A stretch of DNA of 64,000 nt from Saprospiraceae bacterium (lineage in GTDB: Bacteria; Bacteroidota; Bacteroidia; Chitinophagales; Saprospiraceae): assembly GCA_016715105.1 (NCBI GenBank), contig JADKBO010000027.1, positions 62,001-126,000 on the forward strand, given 5' to 3'. The notes under the pieces were generated by a model that was not told where the DNA came from, searched no databases, and saw nothing but the letters and a program-made list of their open reading frames with translations. A program made the position numbers and the translations under genes. Below are positions 55,646 to 63,355 of this stretch, one piece after another (position 1 is the first letter of the stretch; each line of letters opens with the position of its first letter).

Positions 55646-56770
55646 TCAACTCAAAATAACTAAATCAACATTACTGGAAGATAATTTTTTCAAAAGTTCA
55701 TTAAACACATTGGTTGCTATAATTATTTTCCACAAATTGAAATGCGGTTTTCCAAGACAAATCGTTGTTATTTTACGATGCTCAGCTTGTTCAGTAATGG
55801 CTTTCGCTACGGTTGAGCTCTCAATTTTTATAATTTCTGCACCCAATTCCATGGCAAGTTTGAAATTATTAATCAAATGACGTTGTTTATCCAATGGAAT
55901 CCTTTCAGCACTTTCTTTGGGTGTTTGTACATACAAAACATACCATTTGCTATGATAATAATTGGCTAATCTGGCAGTTTTTCTAATAACAGTTTTGGCA
56001 GTTTTCTCGTTGCTACTGATGCAAGCCAAAAAACGCTCATGTCTTAGAACATTGGGCTTTGTAATTTCAGTCTCAACTTTTCTTTCAACCTGAGAAGCTA
56101 CCTCTTTTAAAGCAAGCTCTCTGAGTTGTAGGATATGTTCACTTTGGAAAAAGTTTTTTAAAGCAGTTTCAATTTTATCTTCTTTATAAATTTTACCATC
56201 TTTCAATCGCCGTATCAATTCATCCGCTGTGAGGTCTAAATTTACCACCTCATCAGCCAGCGCAAGCACTTTATCAGGAATGCGTTCACGTACTTCAATG
56301 CCTGTAATTTCTTTAATCTCCGTGTGAAGACTTTCAATGTGTTGAATGTTTACTGCAGTAATTACATTGATACCAGCATCAATAATGTCTAAAACATCTT
56401 GCCACCGCTTTTCATTTTTACTTCCATCGATATTGGTGTGGGCCAATTCATCAACAATTACAACCTCTGGTCGTAAATTGATGATGGCTTGTAAATCCAT
56501 TTCTTCTAGTTCCTTTCCTTTGTAAAAAAGCTTGCGCAGTGGTATTATTGGAAGACCAGCAAGAAAAGCCTCGGTTTCTTCGCGATTGTGAGTTTCCACA
56601 AAGCCAATTTTTACATCAATGCCATTTTTGAGCAGGGTGTGCGCTTCTTGCAACATGCGATAGGTTTTACCTACGCCTGCACTCATACCGATGTAAACTT
56701 TTAATTTTCCCTTCCTTGATTTTTTTATCAAGTTGAGAAAATCTTCTGCCGACTTTCTTGTTTCTTCCAC
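55646..56770 (-). CDS. kdpD: KdpD N-terminal sensor protein (no kinase domain)
   Basis: The 374-residue protein corresponds to the cytoplasmic N-terminal half of KdpD. It has the ATP-binding GMSAGVGKT (about residue 28), VETHNREETEAFLAGLPIIPLRK, Walker B VVIVDELAHTN (about 105), NVQHIESL-type VITAVNIQHIESLHTEIKEITG, and a USP-like C-terminal domain (FLACISSNEKTAKTVIRKTARLANYYHSKWYVLYVQTP). The DUF4118 membrane part and the histidine kinase part are absent, which is the normal Bacteroidota form. It senses potassium limitation and presumably talks to the kinase encoded downstream. Confidence 0.95.
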   Translation of the reverse strand: MEETRKSAEDFLNLIKKSRKGKLKVYIGMSAGVGKTYRMLQEAHTLLKNGIDVKIGFVETHNREETEAFLAGLPIIPLRKLFYKGKELEEMDLQAIINLRPEVVIVDELAHTNIDGSKNEKRWQDVLDIIDAGINVITAVNIQHIESLHTEIKEITGIEVRERIPDKVLALADEVVNLDLTADELIRRLKDGKIYKEDKIETALKNFFQSEHILQLRELALKEVASQVERKVETEITKPNVLRHERFLACISSNEKTAKTVIRKTARLANYYHSKWYVLYVQTPKESAERIPLDKQRHLINNFKLAMELGAEIIKIESSTVAKAITEQAEHRKITTICLGKPHFNLWKIIIATNVFNELLKKLSSSNVDLVILS

Positions 56771-56799
56771 TTTTTTATTTTGACAATTTACCGGTGATT

Positions 56800-57297
56800 A
56801 CGAAATGGAATGGGGCAAGCCCTTTCTTTACCAGTGGTACCATCTCAGATTTGACCTGAGCAGCCAAGGCACGCCTTGGCTCAACCAGCCAGGTTTCAAA
56901 CATCTCACATTTCATATCTTACATTTCACATCATTCACAAAAAACATTTGTTCTGGGAAAGCACGCAGGCCTTCTCCTTCACGTCGTTTCATATCGAATC
57001 TTCCATATCGCACCATTCACCATTTACAAAAAACCAAATGTTCTGGGAAGGCACGCAAGCCTTCCCCTTCATATCGTTTCATATCGCATTTTCCATATCG
57101 CACCATTCACCATTTACAAAAAACCAAATGTTCTGGGAAGGCACGTAGGCCTTCCCCTCCATATCGTTCCATTTCGCATCTTACATTTCACATCTTACAT
57201 TTCACATCTTACATTTCACATTTCACACCATTCACCATTTACCATTCACCATTTACCATTTACCATTTACCATTTACCATTTACCATTCACTATTTA
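56800..57297. repeat. Hairpin tandem repeat and microsatellite between kdpD and kdpC
   Basis: Three tandem units (about 76 bp) carry TTCTGGGAAggcacGCAAGCCTTCCCC hairpins, TCATATCG words and CACCATTCACCATTTACA. Then a microsatellite of CATTTAC-type 7-bp units runs from about 57230 to 57297 into the kdpC stop codon. An AGCCAAGGcacgCCTTGGCT hairpin lies at 56861-56880. A 172-codon plus-strand frame here is repeat-encoded. Confidence 0.88.
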
Positions 57298-57855
57298 CTA
57301 TTCACTATCCAATTCCAAATTAAGTTTCAAAACATTGATTCGCTCTGTTCCAAATAATCCTAACAATGGCTTTTCAGTATACTTTTCAATCATATGTGCT
57401 AAATCATTTTCGGAAATATTCCTAATTCTTGCAATTCGCTTAACTTGAATTTTTGCAGCTTGCACAGAAATATGAGGATCAATTCCACTTCCACTTGCGG
57501 TAACCAAATCGGATGGTATTTCTGATTTTTGCACTCCTGGATTATGAATTAGAAAAGTGTCAATTCTAGCTTGAACTTCCTCTAAATGTTGTGGATTTGA
57601 GGGTCCATAATTACTACCTCCAGATCCTGCACCATTGTACTCAACAGCAGAAGGACGTGGCCAAAAATATTTGTCTGAAATAAAAGATTGCCCAATGTTG
57701 ATGTATTGGGTATTTCCAGAATCTGAAACAATAATTCCGTTTCCTTGACCAGGCGCTAATTGAGCAATTGACCAAACTGCCATGGTATAAATTCCACAGA
57801 AAAACACTAAACAAACTAGTGTTAATCTAATTGCTGGCATTATATTATTTATCAT
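57298..57855 (-). CDS. kdpC: KdpC, potassium-transporting ATPase subunit C
   Basis: The 185-residue protein has one N-terminal membrane anchor (IRLTLVCLVFFCGIYTMAVWSIAQL), the motifs GQSFISDKYFWPRPSAVEYNGAGSGGSNYGPSN and LVTASGSGIDPHISVQAA, and the ending LLGLFGTERINVLKLNLELD, all typical of KdpC, which stabilises the KdpFABC complex. The start may be MINNIM at 57855 or the internal ATG at 57840. Its stop codon is formed by the edge of the downstream microsatellite. Confidence 0.97.
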   Translation of the reverse strand: MINNIMPAIRLTLVCLVFFCGIYTMAVWSIAQLAPGQGNGIIVSDSGNTQYINIGQSFISDKYFWPRPSAVEYNGAGSGGSNYGPSNPQHLEEVQARIDTFLIHNPGVQKSEIPSDLVTASGSGIDPHISVQAAKIQVKRIARIRNISENDLAHMIEKYTEKPLLGLFGTERINVLKLNLELDSE

Positions 57856-57879
57856 TTTTATTTTTTTTGAGTTTTACAA

Positions 57880-58150
57880 TTACAATATTGCTTTTGAAAA
57901 GAAAGGGGCGTTTCACATCTGCTATCTTACATCTCACACCATTCACAAAAAACCAAATGTACTGGGAAGGCACGCAGGCCTTCCCCTTCATGTCGTTCCA
58001 TTTCAAATTTGAGCTGAGAAGCCAAGGCTTGCCTTGGCTCAACAAGCAAGGTTCCAAACATCCCAACATTTCACATTTCACATTTCACACCATTTACCAT
58101 TTACCATTTACCATTTACCATTTACCATTCACCATTTACTATTCACCATT
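57880..58150. repeat. Hairpin repeats between kdpC and kdpB
   Basis: One copy each of the CTGGGAAGGCacgcaGGCCTTCCCC hairpin (about 57962-57986) and the AGCCAAGGcttgCCTTGGCT hairpin (58019-58038), followed by a CATTTAC microsatellite at about 58085-58150 that runs to the kdpB stop. The same modules as in the kdpD-kdpC gap recur in the same order. Confidence 0.85.
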
Positions 58151-60262
58151 TCACACAAATAGGGAAACAAAAAGATCAATCAACTTTATACCAATGAAAG
58201 GAACAATCACACCTCCTAAACCATAAATAAACAAATTCCTGCGAAGCAAAGCACTTGCACCAATTGCCTTATAAGCAACTCCTTTTAATGCAAGAGGAAT
58301 TAACATTGGAATGATGATGGCATTGAAAATAACCGCTGAAAGAATGGCACTTTCTGGGCTATGCAAGTTCATTATATTTAACCCTTGTAGTGAAGGGATT
58401 GCTATGATGAATAAAGCAGGTATGATGGCAAAGTATTTGGCAACGTCATTGGCAATGCTAAACGTAGTCAATGTTCCTCTAGTCATTAATAGTTGTTTAC
58501 CAATTTCAACAATTTCAATTAATTTAGTTGGGTCATTATCTAAGTCAACCATATTTCCAGCTTCTTTAGCAGCTTGTGTTCCGCTATTCATTGCAACTCC
58601 AACATCCGCTTGAGCAAGGGCAGGCGCATCATTGGTTCCATCACCCATCATTGCTACCAAACGACCTTCCATTTGTTCTTTTTTGATGTAATTCATTTTA
58701 TCTTCTGGTTTGGCTTCCGCAATAAAATCATCAACACCTGCTTTCTCGGCAATAAACTTTGCAGTTAATGGATTATCTCCAGTGACCATCACGGTTTTAA
58801 TTCCCATTTTTCTCAATCTTTCAAACCGCTCTTGAATGCCTGGTTTGATAATGTCTTGCAGTTCAATAACACCAATTACCTGTTCATTTTCTGAAACAAC
58901 TAGCGGCGTTCCTCCATTGCTAGAAATTTGTGTAACTTTTTCACCGATCTCTTGGGGAAATGAATGACCGGCTTCATTACAAAGTAATTTAATAGCATCT
59001 GCCGCTCCTTTCCGGATTCGTATATGCTCAATGTCTATTCCTGAACTTCTAGTTTCTGCAGTAAATTTTTTGAAATTCAAAATATTCAATGGATAATTGA
59101 ATATCTCCTTTCCATCTACTGTATAAAATACCTTCGTTTTGTCCATAACCAATTGCCCATTGTCGAGTGTTGAAGCGAGTTCTATAATTGATTTTCCTTC
59201 TGGTGTTTCATCAGTCATTGAACTCAATATTACTGATTTGATAAAATGCTTTTCATCAATTCCATTGGCAGGATAAAAGTTTGTTGCTTTTCTATTTCCA
59301 ATGGTAATGGTACCGGTTTTATCAAGTAATAAAACATCGATGTCTCCAGCAGTTTCAACTGCTTTGCCGCTTTTAGTAATTACATTCGCTCTCAACGCTC
59401 TGTCCATACCCGCAATGCCAATAGCTGAAAGTAAACCGCCAATGGTGGTAGGAATTAGACAAACAAAGAGAGAAATAAATGCAGCTATGGTAATTGGGGC
59501 ATTGGCATAATCAGCAAAGGGCTTTAAGGTGACAGTGACGATGATAAATACCAATGTAAATCCTGCTAATAAAATAGTTAAAGCTATTTCATTTGGTGTT
59601 TTTTGTCTACTAGCTCCTTCTACCAATGCAATCATTTTATCCAAAAAACTTTCACCTTGTTCAGTGGTAACTTCGACAATTATTTTGTCAGATAATACTT
59701 TTGTTCCACCAGTTACAGAGCTTTTGTCACCTCCTGCTTCTCTTATTACTGGGGCAGATTCTCCTGTAATGGCACTTTCATCTATTGTTGCCAAGCCTTC
59801 AATTATTTCTCCATCTGCAGGTATTAAGTCGCCTGTCTCGCAAACAAAAATATCGCCCTTTTTCAATAGAGAAGAATTGACTATTAAAGATTGATAATTT
59901 GAACTCACTGATCTATCAAATTGACCATTTTCAATAATTAATTTTTTTGCAGGTGTTTCTTCTCTTGTTTTTCTTAAACTATCAGCTTGTGCCTTTCCTC
60001 TAGCTTCTGCCAGTGCTTCTGCAAAATTTGCAAATAATAATGTCATTAATAGCAATATAAATACTGCTAAATTATATCCAAATGATCCTTGTGAATTACT
60101 TATAATTGAATATATGGTTACAATTAGCATTATAAATGTTCCAATTTCGACAGCAAACATCACTGGATTTCGAAACATTATTTTTGGATTTAATTTTATA
60201 AATGATTCTTTGAGTGCTTTTTGCACCATTGTTTTCTGAAATAAATTTGTATTTGTATTCAT
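58151..60262 (-). CDS. kdpB: KdpB, potassium-transporting P-type ATPase subunit
   Basis: The 703-residue ATPase has the P-type motifs in order: TGES (AITGESAPV, about 165), the phosphorylation loop DKTGTITIGN (about 317), FTAETRSSGID and KGAADAIK of the nucleotide domain, MVTGDNPLTAKFIAEKAGV, and GDGTNDAPALAQADVGVAMN (about 540). It uses ATP to energise K+ import through KdpA. The family has about 680-700 residues, so it is full length. The stop codon adjoins repeat DNA. Confidence 0.98.
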   Translation of the reverse strand: MNTNTNLFQKTMVQKALKESFIKLNPKIMFRNPVMFAVEIGTFIMLIVTIYSIISNSQGSFGYNLAVFILLLMTLLFANFAEALAEARGKAQADSLRKTREETPAKKLIIENGQFDRSVSSNYQSLIVNSSLLKKGDIFVCETGDLIPADGEIIEGLATIDESAITGESAPVIREAGGDKSSVTGGTKVLSDKIIVEVTTEQGESFLDKMIALVEGASRQKTPNEIALTILLAGFTLVFIIVTVTLKPFADYANAPITIAAFISLFVCLIPTTIGGLLSAIGIAGMDRALRANVITKSGKAVETAGDIDVLLLDKTGTITIGNRKATNFYPANGIDEKHFIKSVILSSMTDETPEGKSIIELASTLDNGQLVMDKTKVFYTVDGKEIFNYPLNILNFKKFTAETRSSGIDIEHIRIRKGAADAIKLLCNEAGHSFPQEIGEKVTQISSNGGTPLVVSENEQVIGVIELQDIIKPGIQERFERLRKMGIKTVMVTGDNPLTAKFIAEKAGVDDFIAEAKPEDKMNYIKKEQMEGRLVAMMGDGTNDAPALAQADVGVAMNSGTQAAKEAGNMVDLDNDPTKLIEIVEIGKQLLMTRGTLTTFSIANDVAKYFAIIPALFIIAIPSLQGLNIMNLHSPESAILSAVIFNAIIIPMLIPLALKGVAYKAIGASALLRRNLFIYGLGGVIVPFIGIKLIDLFVSLFV

Positions 60263-60348
60263 TTTTTATTTTTAATTATCTTGATTGGTTTAGATGGATT
60301 TTAGTTTAGTATATTGTATTTTGTGAAATGTAAAATGTAAAAAGTAAG

Positions 60349-60708
60349 ATGAAACCACATAAAAATCTGAATGCTTGGATTAAAAGTTTTGAATTTGTGA
60401 AGGATATATACCTAGTAACTGAGCGTTTTCCGACCGAAGAAAAATTTGGATTAATATCGCAAATGCGGAGGTCTGCCATTTCGGTTCCAGTTAATATTGC
60501 GGAAGGTGCAGCTCGAAAAAGTAATAAAGAATTCATACAATTTTTACACATATCTTTAGGATCTTTGACTGAACTCGATACACTTATCTTACTAAGTAAG
60601 GAGCTTGGATTCTTGGAATCTACTGATTGCGAAATATTAATAGATAAATTAGAAACCATAGGAAAAATTATTTTTGGTTTAATTAAAAGCTTGGATGCAA
60701 AATCTTAG
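60349..60708 (+). CDS. S23-type four-helix bundle protein, antisense within the kdp operon
   Basis: The 119-residue protein (KNLNAWIKSFEFVKDIYLVTERFPTEEKFGLISQMRRSAISVPVNIAEGAARKSNKEFIQFLHISLGSLTELDTLILLSKELGFLES) is the four-helix-bundle family first found in 23S rRNA intervening sequences. Members are widespread as single genes in Bacteroidota; no function is established. It lies on the plus strand between the minus-strand kdpA and kdpB genes, with repeat words on both sides, so it seems to have been brought in with or into repeat DNA. Confidence 0.92.
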   Translation: MKPHKNLNAWIKSFEFVKDIYLVTERFPTEEKFGLISQMRRSAISVPVNIAEGAARKSNKEFIQFLHISLGSLTELDTLILLSKELGFLESTDCEILIDKLETIGKIIFGLIKSLDAKS

Positions 60709-60714
60709 ATACTT

Positions 60715-60800
60715 TCGTATTTCGCAATCCATATTTCACATCTTACATCTTACATCTTACATCTTACATCTCACATCTCACATTTCACATTTCACATTCC
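60715..60800. repeat. CATCTTACAT microsatellite at the kdpA 3' end
   Basis: Repeated units of CACATCTTACATCTTACATC and CACATTTCACATTTCAC run from about 60735 up to 60797. The kdpA stop codon at 60792-60794 (TGA on the minus strand) is the edge of this array. Confidence 0.85.
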
Positions 60801-62498
60801 ATTCATCACAAAATATTCCGCCAACGGACCCAACGTCAAAGCAGGAAAAAAAGCCAAAGCCGCCACAATACCAATAACTGCAATAACCAAGATTCCAAAA
60901 GTGGAAGTGTCCGTTTTTAGCGTTCCAACACTTTCTGGGATGTATTTTTTTGAAGCCAGCATTCCTGCAATAGCTACAGGACCTATGATTGGCAAATACC
61001 TACAAATCAACATCACCAAACCAGTTGTTATATTCCAAAAAGGTGTATTGTCGCCTAGTCCTTCAAAACCGCTACCGTTATTTGCAGATGCAGAACTAAA
61101 TTCATAAAGAAATTCACTGAAGCCATGATGACTTGGGTTTTTCAACCATCCAGCATATATTTCAGGGTTTCCTGAATAAAGAAAACTCGTAAGTGCTGTG
61201 GCGCCCAAGATCATCAAAGGGTGGAGTAGGGCGATGATCATTGCAATTTTCACTTCTTTGGCTTCCACCTTTTTGCCCAAAAATTCAGGAGTTCTTCCTA
61301 CCATTAAACCACCGATAAAAACTGCAAGTATGATGAAAATATAAAAATTTAAAAAGCCAACCCCAACTCCGCCATAAAAGCTATTGACCATCATTCCGAG
61401 CATGGCAAACATTCCAGTAAGTGGGGTCATACTATCATGCATGGCATTGACAGACCCATTACTCGTACAAGTTGTATTGATAGCCCAATATGCAGAGGCA
61501 GCCGATCCAAATCGAACTTCCTTACCTTCCATATTTCCCATGTTTTGTGAAATGCCGAGTTGATCTATTGCTGGATTTCCATTCATTTCAAAATAGATTG
61601 AGGGAATTACTAAACTTAGAAATCCTATTGTCATGACAGTGTATATCATGATCGCGAGTTTTCTCCTTTTTAATACATAACCCATTGCAAATATCATTGC
61701 AATCGGAATTAAAAAGATGAACACTGTCTCCAATATGTTGGTTATATAATTTGGATTTTCCATTGGATTTGATGAATTGGGACCATAATAACCTCCGCCA
61801 TTAGTTCCCAATTGTTTTATTGCAATAAATGCTGCTGCTGGTCCTGTACTAATTTGTTGCTCTTTTCCTTCCAAAGTAGTTATTGTATCTTTTCCTTCAA
61901 AGGTCATTGGTGTTCCATTGAATACGAGTATTATTGCTCCGATGAAAGCAATTGGCAATAAAATTCTCGTGCAAGTGCGGACAAAATAACTGTAGAAATT
62001 GCCTAATTTATCGGTCGTCCTTTCTTTCATTGCATTGAAAACTACCGCACATATAGCTATTCCTGTAGCAGCACTGATGAACTGCCACAACATCAGAATA
62101 AATTGCCCAAAATAAGACATTCCCGTTTCTCCGGAATAGTGTTGCAAATTGGTATTACTGACAAAACTTACTGCAGTATTGAATGCTAAATCCCAAGACA
62201 TGGAGGGATTGCCGTCTGGATTTAATGGCAACCAACTCATATTACTCAAAACAAATAGCGCAATGACAAACCAAAATGCATTGATAATCAACAAAGCCAA
62301 CAAGTGTTGCTTCCAGTTCATTTCTATCGATGGATTTATGCCACTGAGTTTGTAAAAAATATGGTCTATTGGGTTGAAAATTTTATCAAGCCAAGTGTTT
62401 TCATAATTAAATATTTTTCCAATATAGCGACCAAGTGGAATTGCCAGAACAAGTACTGTCGCATACATTAAAATTACACCAAGTATTTCTGTGTTCAT
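60792..62498 (-). CDS. kdpA: KdpA, potassium-binding channel subunit
   Basis: The 568-residue membrane protein has the four repeated filter regions of KdpA: SNTNLQHYSGETGMSYF, GTNGGGYYGPNSSNPMENP, CTSNGSVNAMHDSMTPLTG and ASANNGSGFEGLGDNTPFWN. It carries about ten membrane helices, beginning EILGVILMYATVLVLAIPLGRYIG. It binds and conducts K+ in the KdpFABC pump. The length is near that of the family (about 560). The gap of 529 bp to kdpB, filled by repeats and an antisense gene, is unusual for this operon. Confidence 0.98.
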   Translation of the reverse strand: MNTEILGVILMYATVLVLAIPLGRYIGKIFNYENTWLDKIFNPIDHIFYKLSGINPSIEMNWKQHLLALLIINAFWFVIALFVLSNMSWLPLNPDGNPSMSWDLAFNTAVSFVSNTNLQHYSGETGMSYFGQFILMLWQFISAATGIAICAVVFNAMKERTTDKLGNFYSYFVRTCTRILLPIAFIGAIILVFNGTPMTFEGKDTITTLEGKEQQISTGPAAAFIAIKQLGTNGGGYYGPNSSNPMENPNYITNILETVFIFLIPIAMIFAMGYVLKRRKLAIMIYTVMTIGFLSLVIPSIYFEMNGNPAIDQLGISQNMGNMEGKEVRFGSAASAYWAINTTCTSNGSVNAMHDSMTPLTGMFAMLGMMVNSFYGGVGVGFLNFYIFIILAVFIGGLMVGRTPEFLGKKVEAKEVKIAMIIALLHPLMILGATALTSFLYSGNPEIYAGWLKNPSHHGFSEFLYEFSSASANNGSGFEGLGDNTPFWNITTGLVMLICRYLPIIGPVAIAGMLASKKYIPESVGTLKTDTSTFGILVIAVIGIVAALAFFPALTLGPLAEYFVMNGM

Positions 62499-62568
62499 AT
62501 TAAGTTGATTGATAGTTAAAAGAAAACAATTGACAATAGATGACTATGAATTGTGTATTGTACATTGA

Positions 62569-62646
62569 TTAAAATTTTTCTGGGTTGAATAATACATAAC
62601 ATAAGTATCCAAAAACCCCAATTGCAATTACAAATAGTATTGTCAT
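62569..62646 (-). CDS. kdpF: KdpF-like small membrane subunit (25 aa)
   Basis: ATG at 62646 gives MTILFVIAIGVFGYLCYVLF followed by NPEKF and TAA. One hydrophobic helix followed by L-F-x-P-E-K-F is the pattern of KdpF, the lipid-like stabiliser of KdpFABC. The gene lies about 70 bp upstream of kdpA and just after the gene ending at 62653. Confidence 0.9.
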   Translation of the reverse strand: MTILFVIAIGVFGYLCYVLFNPEKF

Positions 62647-62652
62647 TTTGAA

Positions 62653-62982
62653 TTAATTTTCTAAAATTGTTTTTAAATAAGCTTCTTTGAGTTTCACAGG
62701 GAAAATGTGTAAATGTGATTTCAAGCTGGCTGGAGCTTCGAATAAAGCAAGCACCTCCAGGAACTCATTTTCAATGGCATTTTTTTCATGTAATGTGCCA
62801 TTGGAATAAATTAAATTAACAATTTTAATCACTTGACCGACCTTATCAATTTCACCAGCTTCCATTTGCTGGCGACAAAAATTTGCCATGTTATTTAGGA
62901 GTTCATATTCTGAGATTTCTGCTTCATTGTCAGAAAACCATGGCAGCCATTCCTTTACTGTTTTAATTATCTTAGTTTGCAT
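62653..62982 (-). CDS. Hypothetical protein (109 aa) preceding kdpF
   Basis: The cytoplasmic protein (KTVKEWLPWFSDNEAEISEYELLNNMANFCRQQMEAGEIDKVGQVIKIVNLIYSNGTLHEKNAIENEFLEVLALFEAP) is mainly helical, with a TPR-like feel but no repeats. I do not recognise a characterised family. Its stop lies 6 bp from the kdpF start, so it is part of the kdp transcript. Confidence 0.75.
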   Translation of the reverse strand: MQTKIIKTVKEWLPWFSDNEAEISEYELLNNMANFCRQQMEAGEIDKVGQVIKIVNLIYSNGTLHEKNAIENEFLEVLALFEAPASLKSHLHIFPVKLKEAYLKTILEN

Positions 62983-63035
62983 TTTTATTATTTTTTCCTC
63001 TATCCAATTTTGATAAAAAATGAATAAATGAATGC

Positions 63036-63119
63036 TTACATTTTTTCAAAGACATTTACCAACTTAAAGAAGAAAGTATATGCAGCTAATCCAACCAAGT
63101 ACATTAAGAATATCATCAT
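63036..63119 (-). CDS. 27-residue single-helix membrane protein at the head of the kdp operon
   Basis: ATG at 63119 (or 63116) begins MMIFLMYLVGLAAYTFFFKL and ends VNVFEKM with TAA at 63036. It has one membrane helix and a short amphipathic tail. Size and place suggest a further KdpF-like accessory subunit or regulatory micropeptide. It is distinct from the KdpF-like protein at 62569-62646. Too short to assign by sequence alone. Confidence 0.6.
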   Translation of the reverse strand: MMIFLMYLVGLAAYTFFFKLVNVFEKM

Positions 63120-63237
63120 TTATTTAATTTTTGATTCAATCGATATAAGCCAAATGCCGTTCCCTAAAAGGGAGAATAGCTGCAAGTTGCTGTAATACAA
63201 TAAGATAGATTAATTTCGGAGTATGCCAAAAAGGAAA

Positions 63238-63258
63238 ACCCTATCGTTTTGATAGGGT
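63238..63258 (-). terminator. Rho-independent terminator of the sigma54 regulator gene
   Basis: On the minus strand ACCCTATC and GATAGGGT pair around AAAAC, followed by TTTTCC and TTTTT. It lies about 100 bp after the regulator stop codon and separates that transcript from the kdp genes, which therefore need their own promoter between 63120 and 63237. Confidence 0.65.
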
Positions 63259-63355
63259 CAATCCTAGCGTTTTGAAAAAGTGACAGCTATCTTGTCGGAA
63301 TGAATAGTCCTGATCAAATTTGATGGTACTCTTCTACAAAAAATGTAATTGGAAA

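Noticed and set aside
56940..57140. Possible CRISPR array
   Set aside because: The repeated units are adjacent copies of a single 76-bp sequence; there are no unique spacers and no cas genes.
56805..57323. 172-codon plus-strand open frame between kdpD and kdpC
   Set aside because: It is read entirely from hairpin and CATTTAC repeats, giving low-complexity Ser/His/Phe/Thr text with no domain.
63120..63237. Sigma54 promoter ahead of the kdp genes
   Set aside because: No GG-N10-GC pair with good TGGCAC/TTGC match was found on the minus strand.
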